A model generated the notes under the pieces. The model was not told the origin of the DNA and did not search any database. It saw nothing but the letters and a program-made list of their open reading frames with translations. A stretch of 64,000 nt of DNA from Diploscapter coronatus (Eukaryota; Nematoda; Chromadorea; Rhabditida; Rhabditidae), in contig OZ038423.1 of the NCBI GenBank assembly GCA_964036155.1, positions 76,089,249-76,153,248 on the forward strand, written 5' to 3'. Below, in pieces: positions 13,701 through 26,557 of the stretch (the first letter of the stretch is position 1; each line of letters opens with the position of its first letter). The position numbers and the translations under genes were made by a program.

Positions 13701-16700
13701 ATTACTTTGCACAAGTAGAACATGAAAGATAACTTTAAGAAAGCTAATTTGATTGCTTACCATGTGATTTCAGGCTTAGGTTCGATGAAGACATCACAAG
13801 GAATGGTGACAGAAGTGCCTTGGATGATGTTGAAACTGCTCTGAGAGGGCTGGATGATCGGGATCGAAATCACTGTCACTGTCGTCGTCTGAAAGAAAAT
13901 TGAGCGATTGAGGAGAAATCAAGAGATGTAGAAAACCTGCTCAACGTCTCCAGCAACGTTGACAGCATTGCAAGTGTACGGACCACCAGTTGATTTGTCC
14001 AGACTGTGCACAACAAGTGTGTTGTCTTCCTGAAAGTAGTTTATAAAGTTCATCTTGACTAGTTTTCAAAAAATGATCTATCCAGGTTAGGAATTGATAA
14101 TTACACAAAAATGCTCGTTCCAGTTCATTATCAGGATAAAACCTGATGAGATCTCTTACCGTAGTCAAACTTTCATGACTAACCTTGATGGTAAATCGGC
14201 TATCCTCTCGCGAAAGTGGTCTGCCATTGAGGCTCCAAGTGACTGCAGGAGGAGGAATCGCTTTGACCTGGATGAATTGAAAATTGCGCAAAAATGATAA
14301 ACGAATGAATGAATAGTCTGAATACCTTGCAAGGAATCTCCAAGCTCTGTCCTTCTTTCCACTCGACAATCTTCTGTTGTGAGTCACTCGGCTTTCCAGT
14401 GGCCGGGTCGATCCACACGTCGAATTCGGGTCTTTCTGAAGCGAGAGATTTGGCCATGCACAAGAGAACTCGAGACGATGGGACATGGAAGGGGGAGGGA
14501 TGGACACGCCCACTGCAAATAACAGACAGACTTACTGATGAGCTGCACGTTGATGTGGATGGTGGCATTGCCTGCTGGCGAGATCGCTGCACACGTGTAC
14601 CGACCCTCGTCTTTCGGATTGCCGTTGCGAAGAAGAAGGGAGGAACCACCGCCTTCGACCTGCAAAGGGAAAGCAAAGTTTGCTTTTAAACAGATAGAAA
14701 AGGGGACTCTATAAAAACCTATTCTTATAGGGCTCGGAGTTTCTCCAAGATGCCATTTTCATCAAGATAAAACTTACAATAACCGATTCTCCAGTGACGA
14801 TCTGCTTCCCATCCTTGTACCACTGGATCTGAGGCGTGGGTGCTGACAATTTCATATTTAATAGTGAAGAGATAAAATGAAAAATTACTTCCTAGAACAA
14901 CGATGCAAGAGAGACGAAGATCCTTTCCTTCGATGAGCTGCTCTTCAGGAGGAGCGTGACCAAGCACAGGAGCCACTGAAATTGAGAATTGTGATATTCG
15001 AGAAAAGAGCGCATTTCCTACCTAATCCCGTAATTCTGACAGCTGTCGATTTGGACTGAGCCCCATAGTTATTCGTGGCAGTGCAGGTGAATGTGCTCTG
15101 ATCCTCCATCATTGCAGCTGAAAATGACTGTTCAATAAGAATGAGGAGATCGAATGTTCGTACATGTGATGTGTAGGTTTCCGTCGGGCAGGAGAGTGTA
15201 CCGAGGGTTGTTGAGCTGTTTGACGGGGACTCCATCGCGCAGCCAGACAATGGTAGGTGGGGGATGACCGATTGCACGACATTGCAGAGTCACCTGGATT
15301 AGATTGGAGATCACAATGAAAAGAATGCGGATAGGTAGAAATTGGAAAGTTAATATATTTCCTATAGAAAAAGACTACGATGTTCTGGATTCAGATATAC
15401 GAATTTTGAAATTTGGTAGACGGGACTTTTCTTCACAACTTATGGCGATATTCTTTCCTACTTCTACTGATACTAAATAACTAAATAAAACTAATTACCG
15501 GCTTTTCGATGTTCACGTGGACGATTTCCGGCGAAGGAACGATGGAAGGAACACCTGCAAGAAAATTAATGTGAAATTCAGAAAATGAGGTTTAGTTGAC
15601 TGACTTCCGACTTCGAGTTTGGCGGTCTCGATGGCCCTGCCAGCAATGGACTCAGCTACACAGTTGTAAGTGCCGCTATCGGCATCCTGCACGCCCATTA
15701 TGGTCATTCGGCCTCCATCGATGTGGATGTACTCGTGACTTGACTTCAGCAGCTCTCTGCCATTGCGCAGGAAGTGAATTGTGGGGAGTGGAAGTCCTTC
15801 AATCACCTGAATAGAATAATCAGCATTGAATAGCTGAATCGCCGAATTTCTATGAAGACATGAGAATAAACTGCAAAGAGAAGAATTAGATTTGGATAGA
15901 GAAGATTTTTCATCTCATTATTTTTTTCTTAACGTCACAAGGTAGGTAATGTCCTTTCTCCCAATACCGAATAGATTTCTCACCTTGCATTCGAAAGTGA
16001 CACTATCGCCCCTGGCCACGATGGTCTTGCTCTGGGTGAGGGAGACCCTGGGAGGCGTGGCCAGTTGCACTGTGGCTGAGTCTCCGTGGAATCCTGCAGG
16101 CGAAATGGCTCTGCACTCGTATGTGCCTGCATCCTCTCGGAGAGCACTTCGAACGATCAGATCATCTGCAATGCAAGCATTAGATCATAAACGAGTAGAA
16201 GAGCTACTCTTGAACGTGATATAGTATTTGTGACTGGCTTCGATCTTCCTGCCATTGAAGAACCACTGGGGAATTGGCTGTGGGTCGCCTTCCACTCTGC
16301 AATTCAGGACTAAAAATCGTGATAAAATGATAGTCTTCGCTTTTGAATATCATAATCTGTGATTTCGATCTTTCAGAAATCTTATACAAGTGAAGTTAGA
16401 AAGAAAAGACTACAAATTTGAAGAAACTCGAACCTGCAGCTGATGTTGAACGCTGTTCCAGGAGCAAAGTGGAGCACAGATGGATACACGGCTGCTTTCG
16501 GCAATTTCAACACCTGAAAACGAGTATTATCTGCTGAATATTGAGTAAAATTTATCATTATCCATTCCATCGAGTTTGTGATCATAAAAATTTATGGTCG
16601 TTTTTTTCTTCTTCTGTATGATGTAAGAAATTTGAGCCGCTTGTTGAAACAATATCATGAGAAAGTAATCAAAGATTTGATGATTTAGAAATCGATGAAA

Positions 16701-19700
16701 ATATTCACCTTAAGAAGTACTGTCTGGCTCGCCATTCCTCCCGTGTTCCTGGCTTGGCATTCGTAGAATCCACTGTCTGATGGCGAAGCGATGTGAATTC
16801 GGAGAGTGCCGTTCGGGTACAGCAGCTGAAATGGAGTTGAATTAGAGGACTCGTTTGAAAGATGGCACATAATGAAACTCAATGAATCTATCATATTTTC
16901 TAAAAAAATATCAACGACTTGAAAATCTCACGGAATTACAACCTTACAACACATAGGAGAAAAGTGTATAAAAATCGAATTTCTATTATCACTCTAAATT
17001 ATCCCCTTCTTGCATGCTATCTCTTCATATACTGCAAGGTTGTAACAGTGAAAATTCTCAAGAGCCTAGACACATTTCGTTCCTTGCATATAGGGAAGAA
17101 ACCTACTGTATTGGGTCCGTTGAGAACAGAAACGCCGTGTCGCAGCCAGCGAATTTCAGATTGGGTGGCTGACTGCGTCGGACAGTGCAGGAAGGCTGGG
17201 TGGCCGTTCGGCACTGACTCGTTCCGCATTCCGATGATAAATGGAGGCGATTCTACAGAAAGTTCATCGCATTCTATAGACAAATGACAAATCTCTAACC
17301 TCGAATTTCTAAGTATGTTTTCGCGCTGTGGTTTCCATTGTTAGACACGACGAAGCACTCATAATCTCCACCGTCTTTTAGAGAGACTCCAGGAAGGGTC
17401 CAAATCGATGTTTCGGTGCTTCTGAAGATCAGATTTTCGTGAATTGTAGAAAAGAAAGAAGTAGCATTGAGTATTTCACTTTTGAAATTCAGAAAACTTG
17501 AGGTACTGATTTACGTCAAGATTTTGCGAAGTGTAAAATTTTTTTTTTTAATTCTAGATGTTGCCTGAAGAGAAAGATAGAAGTAAGTTTGGGAAGGTTC
17601 TGATTTTATGTATCAAAAATGCAATGAAAGCAGCATACGAATAGAAGAGGGGTCCCCCAATGTTCTGGTTGCCTCGTCTCCAATAGACTTGATATGGGGA
17701 AGGACTCTCGACTGTGCAGGTCAGATTCACGTCCTGCAAAATGCAGTTGTCGTTCCAGTTTTAGAAAAGATTTCCTCACCTTTCCAACGAAAGCGGTCTG
17801 GAAGGGAGCCATGTAACCCCGCGGACCTCCAACAGTCACACTGCCGATCGCCGTGGGGGCAATTCGCTCGAACGCATAGTTCTCAAAGTTTGATGATGAA
17901 ATCAAAGACAACTATTTCCTTGATCGATAAACTCATGTCCATTTTAAGTATTAGGCGGTTTCTCTTTTTTGCTGAAATTGTGAAACGATAAGGCAAATGA
18001 TGAAATGCCACCAGACGAAAATGATAGAACTTCTTGATATTGACTAATTTAGGAGTACATCAGAATTATTTTCAGCAAAAACTAAAAACGTCTGATAGAC
18101 ACACAGAAACTCACATCCTCGTCGACTCCTTTGACTTTGATGAAGAATAGGCCTTTGGGAGGGATGAACGGGCCAATGAAGTACATGTGATGATTGGTGC
18201 GGTGGGGGGTGGCTTCAGCCGAGTGAATCACATTGCCGTAGTAGTCCAGCAGGGAGATCTCCTGCACAGCGCCTTTGGGAATGAGACCTGTGATGTTGAC
18301 CATCAAATACGTGTTCTGATTGGCCACAGGCCGGGGACGAGTCTGCAATCCGAGTCATTCAATTGCTCCGCCTATGAAACGCGCCAAACCGATTCGATCT
18401 GGTTCATGGGTTTCGATGAGAATCCATACTTGAAGTCGATGGTGCCGTGGCCGAACACTCGAATCGTGTGCTTCAGACGAGAATTCGTGATCACCTAAAT
18501 TAATCATTTCATTAGTAGGAGAAAGCAGAATATGTATCCAGGCGAGATTTTGAAATATCTTCGGCTTTTTTTTTTTTGAATATCGCTTTCTAATAACTCA
18601 AACATTTTGAGGCTCAGGACTTTTAAGGTTGATACAATCCTGTTCCAATTTTGAAAGCCTGTATTTTGTTGATTAATAGCTGCATTGAGAATTGAAAATA
18701 TCTCCATATTTAAATAAGGGCGCTATTTGTAGAAGAAGGGCAAAGTATCTACCTGCCAATCACCAGGTTTAGGATCCTTGAGTCGAATGAGCTTGACATT
18801 CTTCAAATCGAGTGTCCCTCCCTCTCGATTGTACACATTCTTGTCCACTGTATTTCCTGCAATTCAAAACTCGTATATCTTGTTTTATTCTATTTTCAAT
18901 TGTTCGCTGTTTCATCCCTAATCATTCGCATGAAATCGCATTGGGAGAGTAATTAATTGCCGCGATCGAGCAGAGCAGAATCGTTTCTGGCTTCGCCTTC
19001 GCCTTCGCCTTTTGCTTCGAGGTGAAAAGTGAGGGAGGCGTTTTTCGGGGCGACACGATTATAAATGGCTGACAGTTGGCTGTGCGGCAGAATGAATAAT
19101 GGAAGAATGAAACAAACGCTGAATTGAGAGGTGAGAAACAGCTGATGATGGAATAGGAGGGAAGGGAAAGAGATATGAATGGGGTTGGAGGGTTGCTTGA
19201 CTGATTAGAAGAATGACTGCAACTGCAGCGAGAAATGAGTCACACGAAACAATACGAAAATGAGCTATCACGTGAATTAGGGAGATCAAAACAATTCCTA
19301 CATATGACAAAATTGAAAACTCCTATTGCAAGGAGAGCAGCATGAGGAACTATCGTCTCATTTAGCAAACTGATTAATGGTTCATTTTGTGTGTATGAGC
19401 AATAGTGCGTGAAGATAGTAGTGATCAAAACTCAACGAAATGAAGATAAACTACGATAGCCTATGCCGGGTGTTTTGAACCTCTCTTTCCATCACACAAA
19501 CTGAACTACAAAAATATTGAAAATGAATATTAAAAGTGGATGAGTCTTTTCATTGAAGAATAACAAATAAACTACCATTGGGATCCCTGAGAGTGATGTC
19601 GAGAATGTCCTCGTCGTCCTTGTCTCCACTCAGCGACAGAGTCAATTCAGTCATGTGCTTGTCCACAGGCACTTTCTTCACCACAGTGCCTCCCTTCTCG

Positions 19701-22602
19701 CGCACTTCGTACATTATGTGCACCTGAACATGAAACGCGATTGCATCAGGGTAAATGTGATTTTCGGTGATCACAATCTGGGAACTGCGGAATTAACTCT
19801 AGAATTGTGAGAAATTGAGAAAAAGGATGGATAAAACATGAAAATTTAAAATTAACCATCCTAAAAACACTATCTACTCATTAATGTTTTCTTTCTAACT
19901 AGTAATAATCAAACTATAAAATATCTGATAAGACCACCTTCTTCTGTTGCACGGAATGCCTGACATATTCGAGCACAGTGCTCACGTCGCTCTTCTGCAG
20001 GTGAAATACCTGAAGCACGAGCATTGCATAACAAATAAACAGTGAGATTTCCAATTTACCTGTCCAAATGAAGCGGCAGCAATTTTCTCGTAGGTTCTGA
20101 ATCCCGGATGCGTTCGGTTTCCACAATCACCAGTCATTACGAATACAACCTAAAGGATAAAAGGAGATAAATTGATTTATCTGCAGAAGTGCTCAAGTTG
20201 TAGAAAGAGCCAATTCAATTTAAAACTATTTTCCTCTCAAATTCATTATTTTCTTGTCTTGCACTTTATAAATTCTGCATGATTTTTCTTTTATAATTTT
20301 ATCAAGCTCAATGACTAATTATAAAATTGGTCTATGGACCTCATATTATTCCCCTTTCCGCAATAAATCAGACTTTTTATGCGAAATTGATAAATGATCT
20401 GTTCGGTAAAAATGTGGAAAGAAGCAGTGCAAAGAGCAGACGAGAAACAGAAAAGCTGATGAAAAAGTGAATGAGAAACAGAAGCAGAAGGAAATGAATT
20501 GATTGGCTCACCGAGCTCTGCTTCTCTTGAATCAAATTGAGCACTTCGTCTTCCAGATGGTAGTCCTTCGAACGTGCATCCGTGAACACGTAGACGAACG
20601 AGGACGGGAGAGAGATTTCCAGGGCTTTCTTGATGCCTGAAACAATTCCAATAATCCCAGACTATTTTTAATGAAATTTTTCCGAGTAAATAATGGCAAT
20701 GAATAGTTGGATATGAGATCGCGCACTGCACAGGAATCATTGCATGAAAATGGACTATCTTTTGAAGAAATGAATGAACATCAGCACTTCATAAATAAAG
20801 ATTTTGAGGTCTTACAAGGGAGCCTGGAAACCTTTTTAGGGTCCACGAGACCCTAAAGAGGTTCTCTTGTAAGTAATTTTTGTTTTCAATTTTAAGGCAA
20901 TCTTGACCATTTATATAGAATCAATCTCATTTTGATTGCTACGAATGTCGATGCGAATTATTTGCCCCTTCTTCTTGTTCTTTTTTGTATGCAAAAAGTG
21001 CAAATAAAGTTTAAAGATCTTATAAAACTTCTAAACTCTTCGATTAGCTTTCTTTTTTTCTTCATGAGAAAATTTCAACGCCACTTGTTGTAAGCTAATT
21101 CTTTCTATAGATTGTCATTTCCTGTTCAAATCAGTTCAATAAGTGTGCATTCATGTGTTTTGTGACTCTTTGCACTTTTCGTGTTATCATTTCGAATTGG
21201 AACGCGCATTCGCAATTTGCTGCTTACGATTTTACAGCATGTCGGCACAACTATAACATATGGAATGGAAGGGGGCAAAGGAACATCAAATTGCATCCAG
21301 GTGGTCATATTCCACTGTCAAAAGTGCAAAAGCACACTCCTACTTCCCCAACCAAAGAATGAATACAACAAGGAAAGAAGTGAGAAATTTCGCGAGAAAG
21401 CCGAGAACGAGCAGATAAGAAGACAATATCCTAGTTCACACTTTTCTCTGCATTGTTTTTCATTGCTTATTTTCAAATTTCGCGTTACTCTGTCTAGAGC
21501 TGTGGTATTGGATAAGCCATTCGCTCATTCACTCAGTCAGTTGTCCAGAAGGCAGGGGAAGGAGAGGGCATCAGATGCAGTACAGTGGACATTGCACTGC
21601 GAAGCAGACAGATTAAAGAAGGAACGAATCGGGAATATAGAATTACATGGCAAAAGAAAAAGGAAACGAAGAGGGGTGAAATGAGGATATTCGGGCAGAG
21701 GAGGGAAAGCAATGAAGCAACAAGAAGGGATGACTGCTCAACAACCCGAGACAGATTCACAAATAGCAGAGGAAAGGGAAAGGTGTGAATGGGGATAGGG
21801 AATAGGCACAAGAACAGAAGGGAAAGGAGATGTGAAGAAATTCGCAACATTGTATTGATTTGAGAGAAGGAAGACTAACCAAAATCAATAAATCAGAATA
21901 TAAGAAGGAAACATTTTTGCCAACCTGACAGAGACGGTTCCTGACAATCGCCTCCTCCATGGACGTAGATTTTGCCCAATTGACGAAGGAAATATGCAGA
22001 ATCGGTAGTTTTGATGATTTCTCCAAGATCTGAAACAGCACTCTTCATACTTTGTGAGTTGACTAGATGAAGAAATGAAGGACAAATTTTGATTCAGACA
22101 AGTAGCTTTGAAAATCTAGGAAAATAGTAAAGATCAGAAATATACTGACAAATCAAATCTTCCATAAAATTGTTTTTTTTTCCAAAGACCAACTTTTTCA
22201 TCAATGATAGTTCTGGATTGCAGCTAGTTTCAACAAGACAGATAATTGAAAAATTGATGAAAAAGGACAGTACTTACGCGGATCGTGGAAGGGCACCATG
22301 ATGTAATTATAGATGAGCTTCTCGCGTTGTTGCATAACTGTCTGAAAATTGCTCAAGTCACTTTCATATAAGAAATAGAAGTGTCAAGCCTGGAATATTT
22401 TCCTGGATCCCTCTCGGACTTGCATCAAATCGTCGAACATCGATCCAGTAATGTCGAAGACGAAAGTCAAACTGCTCTTTCCACTGGTTTCATCGCGAAC
22501 AGCCAGTTGGGACCGGTAGAGAGTTGTCTGGCAGTGACAGCAGAGTAGGAAGAGGAGCGGCAGCAGCCAGGCATTGGGCACATACCTGACCGGCAACCGC
22601 AT
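1766..22602 (-). CDS. Hemicentin (secreted giant Ig-superfamily matrix protein)
   Basis: Extracellular matrix protein that in worms and vertebrates organises basement-membrane junctions and hemidesmosome-like attachments. The start is placed at 22602 (MRLPVRYV), directly followed by a hydrophobic signal peptide; an in-frame ATG at 22638 is the alternative. Exon 1 then carries the vWA MIDAS motif FVFDITGSM. Next come the motifs [27 protein letters not shown] and VVFVMTGDC, which match hemicentin vWA domains exon by exon. A hemicentin-type linker follows (about 19.8-18.1 kb), then about 26 I-set Ig repeats with the usual C...W...DxGxYxC pattern, spread over many exons to about 1.9 kb. The total is on the order of 3,000 residues. 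Intron 1 appears to use a GC donor at 22389-22388. No EGF-like or fibulin-type C-terminal module is visible, and the last Ig runs into a 45-residue unrelated tail before TGA at 1766-1768. If the GT after ...DLSIL is a donor, the gene continues left of the window. Confidence 0.93.
1880..17950 (-). other. Array of about 26 I-set Ig domains of hemicentin
   Basis: I counted 26 Ig repeats from the recurring C-terminal signature [D/E]xGxYxCxAxNxAG. Examples are [14 protein letters not shown] (about 17.4 kb), [14 protein letters not shown] (16.8 kb), [16 protein letters not shown] (15.65 kb), [14 protein letters not shown] (14.6 kb), [14 protein letters not shown] (11.0 kb) and [14 protein letters not shown] (about 1.95 kb). 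Most repeats are carried by two or three exons. The count is lower than the 44-48 known for human and C. elegans hemicentins. One or two repeats could be miscounted where exons are short. Confidence 0.8.
12441..12832. repeat. Inverted-repeat element filling a hemicentin intron
   Basis: Arms of about 110 bases face each other around a loop of about 160 bases. CAGTGCGTTACTCACAGAT on the left reappears inverted as ATCTGTGAGTAACACACTG on the right, and both arms share TTCGGACACACCGATCA. The element occupies nearly the whole intron between the exon ending near 12852 and the exon starting near 12428, so it looks like a MITE. A degenerate relative lies at about 52178-52423. I found no clear target duplication. 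Confidence 0.7.
19914..22602 (-). other. Hemicentin signal peptide and von Willebrand A module (exons)
   Basis: Exons are about 22390-22602, 22278-22341, 21925-22028, 20511-20640, 20060-20150 and 19940-20010. Read in order, the frame passes smoothly across each junction: ...SRKIFQ / TVMQQREKL...VPFHDP / [10 protein letters not shown]...[12 protein letters not shown] / [25 protein letters not shown] / [16 protein letters not shown] / [11 protein letters not shown]. The MIDAS motif is DITGS, the form usual in hemicentins. The intron between the third and fourth exons is about 1.3 kb and contains a 63-base hairpin, unlike the roughly 50-base introns elsewhere in the gene. Confidence 0.88.
20811..20873. 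repeat. 63-base hairpin in a hemicentin intron
   Basis: CTTACAAGGGAGCC...TTTTTAGGGTC is followed after a short loop by GACCCTAAAGAGG...CTCTTGTAAG, giving a near-perfect stem. It lies in the 1.3 kb intron inside the vWA-coding part of hemicentin. It could be a small MITE end product or a structured intronic RNA; nothing in the sequence decides. Confidence 0.6.
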
Positions 22603-22639
22603 CCTTGTGAGACGAACTGTCGGACTGTCTTCAGACAAT

Positions 22640-23764
22640 CAACAGGCGGCAAATAGAGAATACCACTAGTCAATAAAATTACACTACTGAAATGGTTGTG
22701 CTATGAAAACGACGTGATGGCGCGAGCTATTGCGATAAGACAGAGAGGATACGGAAGAATGGTATTGGAAAAGACAGATCCAAGACATCACACCATTTTG
22801 TAGTCTACCACACAAATCAATTCGATTAGATCATAACAAGGATTTGCAGGAAAATGATAAGAAACAGGAGAAGGAGATAAGGAATGAGCAAACTGATGAA
22901 AGGGGATAAGGGGCAAAGGAAGGAAGGAAGAAGAAGAAGAGCAGAGGCACAAACAGAGGCAGAGGTGTGAAGATAAAGAGGCTCACGCCCGAAGCGAGAA
23001 GACATTAATTATGAACTCTGCTGATACATCGATTGGGTGATTGGTTGATTGGGAATGGAAGGGGAAGGGAATGTGATTGAGCTGCAGAAATAGAAACAGA
23101 AACAGAAGCAGAAGCAGATACTGACACAGACTAATATTGGAGAGGAGGGGAACAAAAAGCAGATAGAGTTCCAGATGAACGAGATTCAAACGGAATGAGA
23201 TGAAACTGCCAAAAGAAGATACTGAATGGATCGAAGATAAGGAAGAAGGAAGGAGAGGGAAGGAAAGAGAAATCGACCACTGATTGGACAGAGACGAAAT
23301 GCAGATGCAGAGAAGGAGAGGGAAGACATGAAAGTGATAGATATTCGCATGTTCCGAGAAAAGAGGAGAGATAAGATACTGTAGGATTGGATGAAAAATT
23401 AATAAACCACAGAATGATAGCAAATAAGAGCAGGCGCTATTTTCTGAATAAGAGAATTCGGTTTTATTGCGAGAACTTCGGGCCTCAAAGAAAAATGGTG
23501 AGCTCGGCTTTTTGTAATGTCACTGTTGTTGAACATTGCGACAAGCCGATGAAATCAAATGATTGAACTTTCTGAGAGAAAAAGTATTTGAATATTTTTG
23601 CAAATCCTACAACTAGGCATCGTCATATTTTTTCGAGGTAAGAAATGCAAGAATATCATGGAAAAACGCATTTTGCGTAGATATTGAAAAACTGTACAAG
23701 AAAAACTAGATAGATTTCAAGAGGTTTGACTGCAGACTAATCAAATATCGATTGATTCTTTTCA
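22640..23764. other. Intergenic region upstream of hemicentin, purine-rich tract
   Basis: This holds the presumed hemicentin promoter region. The + strand is strongly GA-rich from about 22840 to 23350 (runs of GGAAGGAAGGAAGAAGAAG and AGAAACAGAAGCAGAAGCAG). No confident TATA box or coding exon is seen. The open frames in this stretch are products of the low-complexity composition. Confidence 0.5.
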
Positions 23765-24545
23765 GGCCCAGATCCTCCTGAATGGCGTGAAGATGCATCT
23801 GTGGCTTATTTCAAAGACAAATTGTATTATTTGGGTGGAAACGATCCTGAAACATATCAAGAGACAAATCGTGTGAATGTAAGAAGATCGAATGAAAGTC
23901 CGTGAAATAATTGGTTCAGGTTTTAATAGATGGAGAATGGCAAACAAGACCTACTTTTCCTTTTCCAATTAGATTGGTTCAAACAATAACATGTGATGAA
24001 ATTTTATACGGTCACATTATAGCATATTCATTATTGTAATTATGGATATTCAGTTATTGATGGTCGTGAAAGTAAAATGATATATCGATTATCAGAAGAT
24101 GAACGGAATTGGATTGAAATTGGAGAGGAGATTCCAGAAGAACGATACTCTTTCGAAGTTGCATCGTTAAATGGAAGAATTTACACATAACTGGAGGATG
24201 GAAGTCGTTAATTTTGTATGATAAATAATGTATCATTATATATTTAGTAATGATAATGGTGTATTAAAATCCTGTCTGTATTTCGATCCCTCAGCTCCAG
24301 TTGGCAATCGAATTTCTCAAATCGCTGATATGAATTATGCTAGAAAGGATCATTCACTTATTGCTGCGCTAATGGAAAATTGTATGCAATCGGAGGGTGA
24401 GCTGAGATTCTGCATATCTTTATACGAAATATTTGTTAACTTGGATTTCAGTTTTGATGGAAAATTTTGCAATTCAATCGAGGAATACGATCTACAAACA
24501 AATAAATGGCGAAGGGTCGGAAAATTTAACATAACATCATAAAAC
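23765..24545 (+). pseudogene. Kelch-repeat protein pseudogene, left copy (3' part)
   Basis: Exon-like pieces encode Kelch motifs: PDPPEWREDASVAYFKDKLY, then YYLGG, DEILYG, MIYRLSEDERNWIEIG, ASLNGRIY and IEEYDLQTNKWRRVGK. At about 24181-24195 two extra bases (TTACACATAACTGG) break RIY-ITGG. At about 24377 a one-base loss breaks the expected ENxLYAIGG. The same two lesions occur in the inverted copy at 38.5-41 kb, so the gene was already dead before duplication or the copies were homogenised. Plus-strand, lacks the 5' exons present in the right copy. Confidence 0.7.
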
Positions 24546-25496
24546 TTGATTGTAATAATCTCAGATTTCATATAGAAATTTATTCAATAAAATGTGAAAT
24601 AATAATTTAATTTCAATGAACATGATACAGACAACTCTCGAAGACATCCAGAAGTTATGAGGGATAATTGTAATTGAAATAAATATTCCTTTTAATCAGG
24701 GTTGTACGAACTGAACTGAACTTCGAACTGTCTGGAAGTTCAGTTCAAATTAAATTAAAGTTCGATTTTTCGTAATTTTTTTTTTCAAAAAATTCTAGAA
24801 AATTTACGAAGCTATTTTTTAATTTTTCTTTTCCCACTATTAGATATGAGCCTAGGGGACATCTTTGCTTCGGGAACATGCTCCTGAAACTTGACTTGAG
24901 TCGGACAAAACGTACAGTGAAATTTAAAAATCGTTCGTGTGAGCTTCATAGGCCGTGATCATCAGCCTTCCACGCTGAATATGAAAGATTACCTTTTACT
25001 TGTTATTTTGTGATAGAAAGTGTATCGTTTTTCAGCCCAGCGCCGGTCGGCGCTGTAAAAAATCATTTTTTGAAATCTAAAGATAAATAAGTGCAAAGAT
25101 GAAAATGTTAGAGCATGCATGGTTGTGAAAATTTCTTTGTTTAATTTTTGAACTATTCATTTATTAGTTAAATACATGATTTATTGTCTATTTCAAAGAT
25201 AATTTTGAAAATATTTTGAGATTTTCATAGATAATTGTTGTCGTCATTCAGTTATCCTTTGAGGGATATCCAGGAAGCACCACGAGGAGGTAGACGAACT
25301 TTGCTTCCCGCCACACAATAACGCACACACACCTGAAAAGTTAAATATTTAGATTTCTAAAATTGTATGAAAAAGGTTTTAATCTCTTGATGAAATCACA
25401 GAAAAACTATTTTCTCCATCCTCAAGGGGAAGTGCTCGTAGCATCTAATTCTCGTCATTCCTTACCTTCATGACCACGTTGGTGAGCGTGTCCCTC
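23765..25496. repeat. Left arm of a 1.7 kb inverted duplication
   Basis: This segment recurs in reverse complement at 38488-40215. The outer part (23765-23950) is only moderately similar, while about 23950-25496 is nearly identical over long stretches. The arm includes the Kelch pseudogene end, a fragment of a CAGGG-ended element (from about 24700), a GC hairpin (AGCGCCGGTCGGCGCT near 25040) and the last exons of an unknown gene. Identity stops abruptly inside a coding exon at 25496. Confidence 0.85.
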
Positions 25497-25706
25497 TGGT
25501 TCTTCATGACCGTGTTCTTCATCTTGAAGTAGTCGATTTCCTGAGTCAGGATCTGGTATTCCAACTCCATCAGCCTGATCTGGTCTGAGACATTTACCCA
25601 TTTTCGAGCATAATCAGTGGATATCCAAACCGTGCAGCTTGACTGAGGACTCGCTGATGAAGAACAGGAACCTGATGCCCTGGGCCTTGGCCTCTTCGAA
25701 GATGGC
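25252..25706 (-). pseudogene. 3' end of an unidentified gene (three exons)
   Basis: Exons 25631-25706, 25466-25584 and 25252-25332 join in frame and end at TAA. The peptide begins AIFEEAKAQGIRFLFFISES and continues through a charged, helix-like stretch (LEYQILTQEIDYFKMKN) to a short basic tail. I do not recognise the family. Codon composition is GC-rich like the real genes of this window. Upstream exons would lie above 25710, where only AT-rich and transposon-derived sequence is seen, so the gene is probably truncated. A partial duplicate of its last one and a half exons sits at about 38488-38740 on the other strand. Confidence 0.5.
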
Positions 25707-25732
25707 CTGCAATAAGCTAATCAATCATTTGG

Positions 25733-26548
25733 ATTCTACAAGTTTCGATTCTTTATCGTGTCACTAAGAAAGTTCACTCCATTTTCAAATTTATTCATTT
25801 CTAAGCAGATTTTTATAAATCTAACTAGACTTCGGTCGGCCACTTCGCGGCCCCCCTTCGTCTAGGACTTTTGCTTCGTAAAAGTGCAAAACAAAACAAT
25901 ACTAAACCAAACCAAGACAACACACCACAACAACTCCAGCACTAAAACAAAATTTTTCAAATTAGCATGCATTGTATTTGTTCCATTTCGCGTTTTCATG
26001 CTCATTCTCTCACGCCATCAAAATTTTAATTTTATAGCTCTCCCCTCCTGAAAATCCATCAAATCATACAGCTAAAACTATCCAATTAAAAAATTCAATC
26101 AATCATTTCAAATATTTCTTTATCATCACTCAATTATCCCATTGATGATATTTCCCACTATCTGGAGACCACCTTTCAAGGCCAAGATATGTCGGATAAT
26201 GACTACCCATTACTCAATCTTTCATCGAAGAAGAAACTAACGGCGAAGTCAAAAGTTAGCATTTATGCTAGTTAAAAAATCAAATCGCGATAAAAACTAT
26301 ACGTTGCACACGGATCACGATTACCCTTCGAACCATCTATGGGCTTCCTTGCTCAGATATCGAGATCTAAGCTCAGATATACTCAGCAATTTTACTAAAA
26401 GGAAAGATATCAGATTCAGATTCCCCATGTGCTTGATTATCTCTTTTCACCAGTTGTCATTTTCTCATCAAAAAGTGGATTTTATCACTAAAGTTTCAGT
26501 GGATAGTTTTGCGAAAAGGAAACTTTTGAACTATGATTGCATTATCAT
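25733..26548. other. Gene-free AT-rich segment with a short palindrome
   Basis: No coding exon recognised. A GC-rich imperfect palindrome lies at about 25828-25865 (CTAGACTTCGGTCGGCC...GTCTAG). The rest is A/C-rich and AT-rich sequence leading to the hAT-like element. Confidence 0.4.
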
Positions 26549-26557
26549 ATCTCAATT

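Noticed and set aside
14309..14689. Long open frames on the + strand opposite hemicentin exons (for example 126 codons here).
   Set aside because: They are antisense shadows of GC-richer Ig exons and have no splice context or protein similarity of their own.
21533..21850. 105-codon frame in the large hemicentin intron.
   Set aside because: It is Leu/Ser/Phe-rich because the opposite strand is purine-rich; there are no motifs.
22840..23350. GA-rich tract as a possible CRISPR-like or satellite array.
   Set aside because: There is no fixed repeat unit or spacer pattern; it is low-complexity purine-rich sequence in an animal promoter region.
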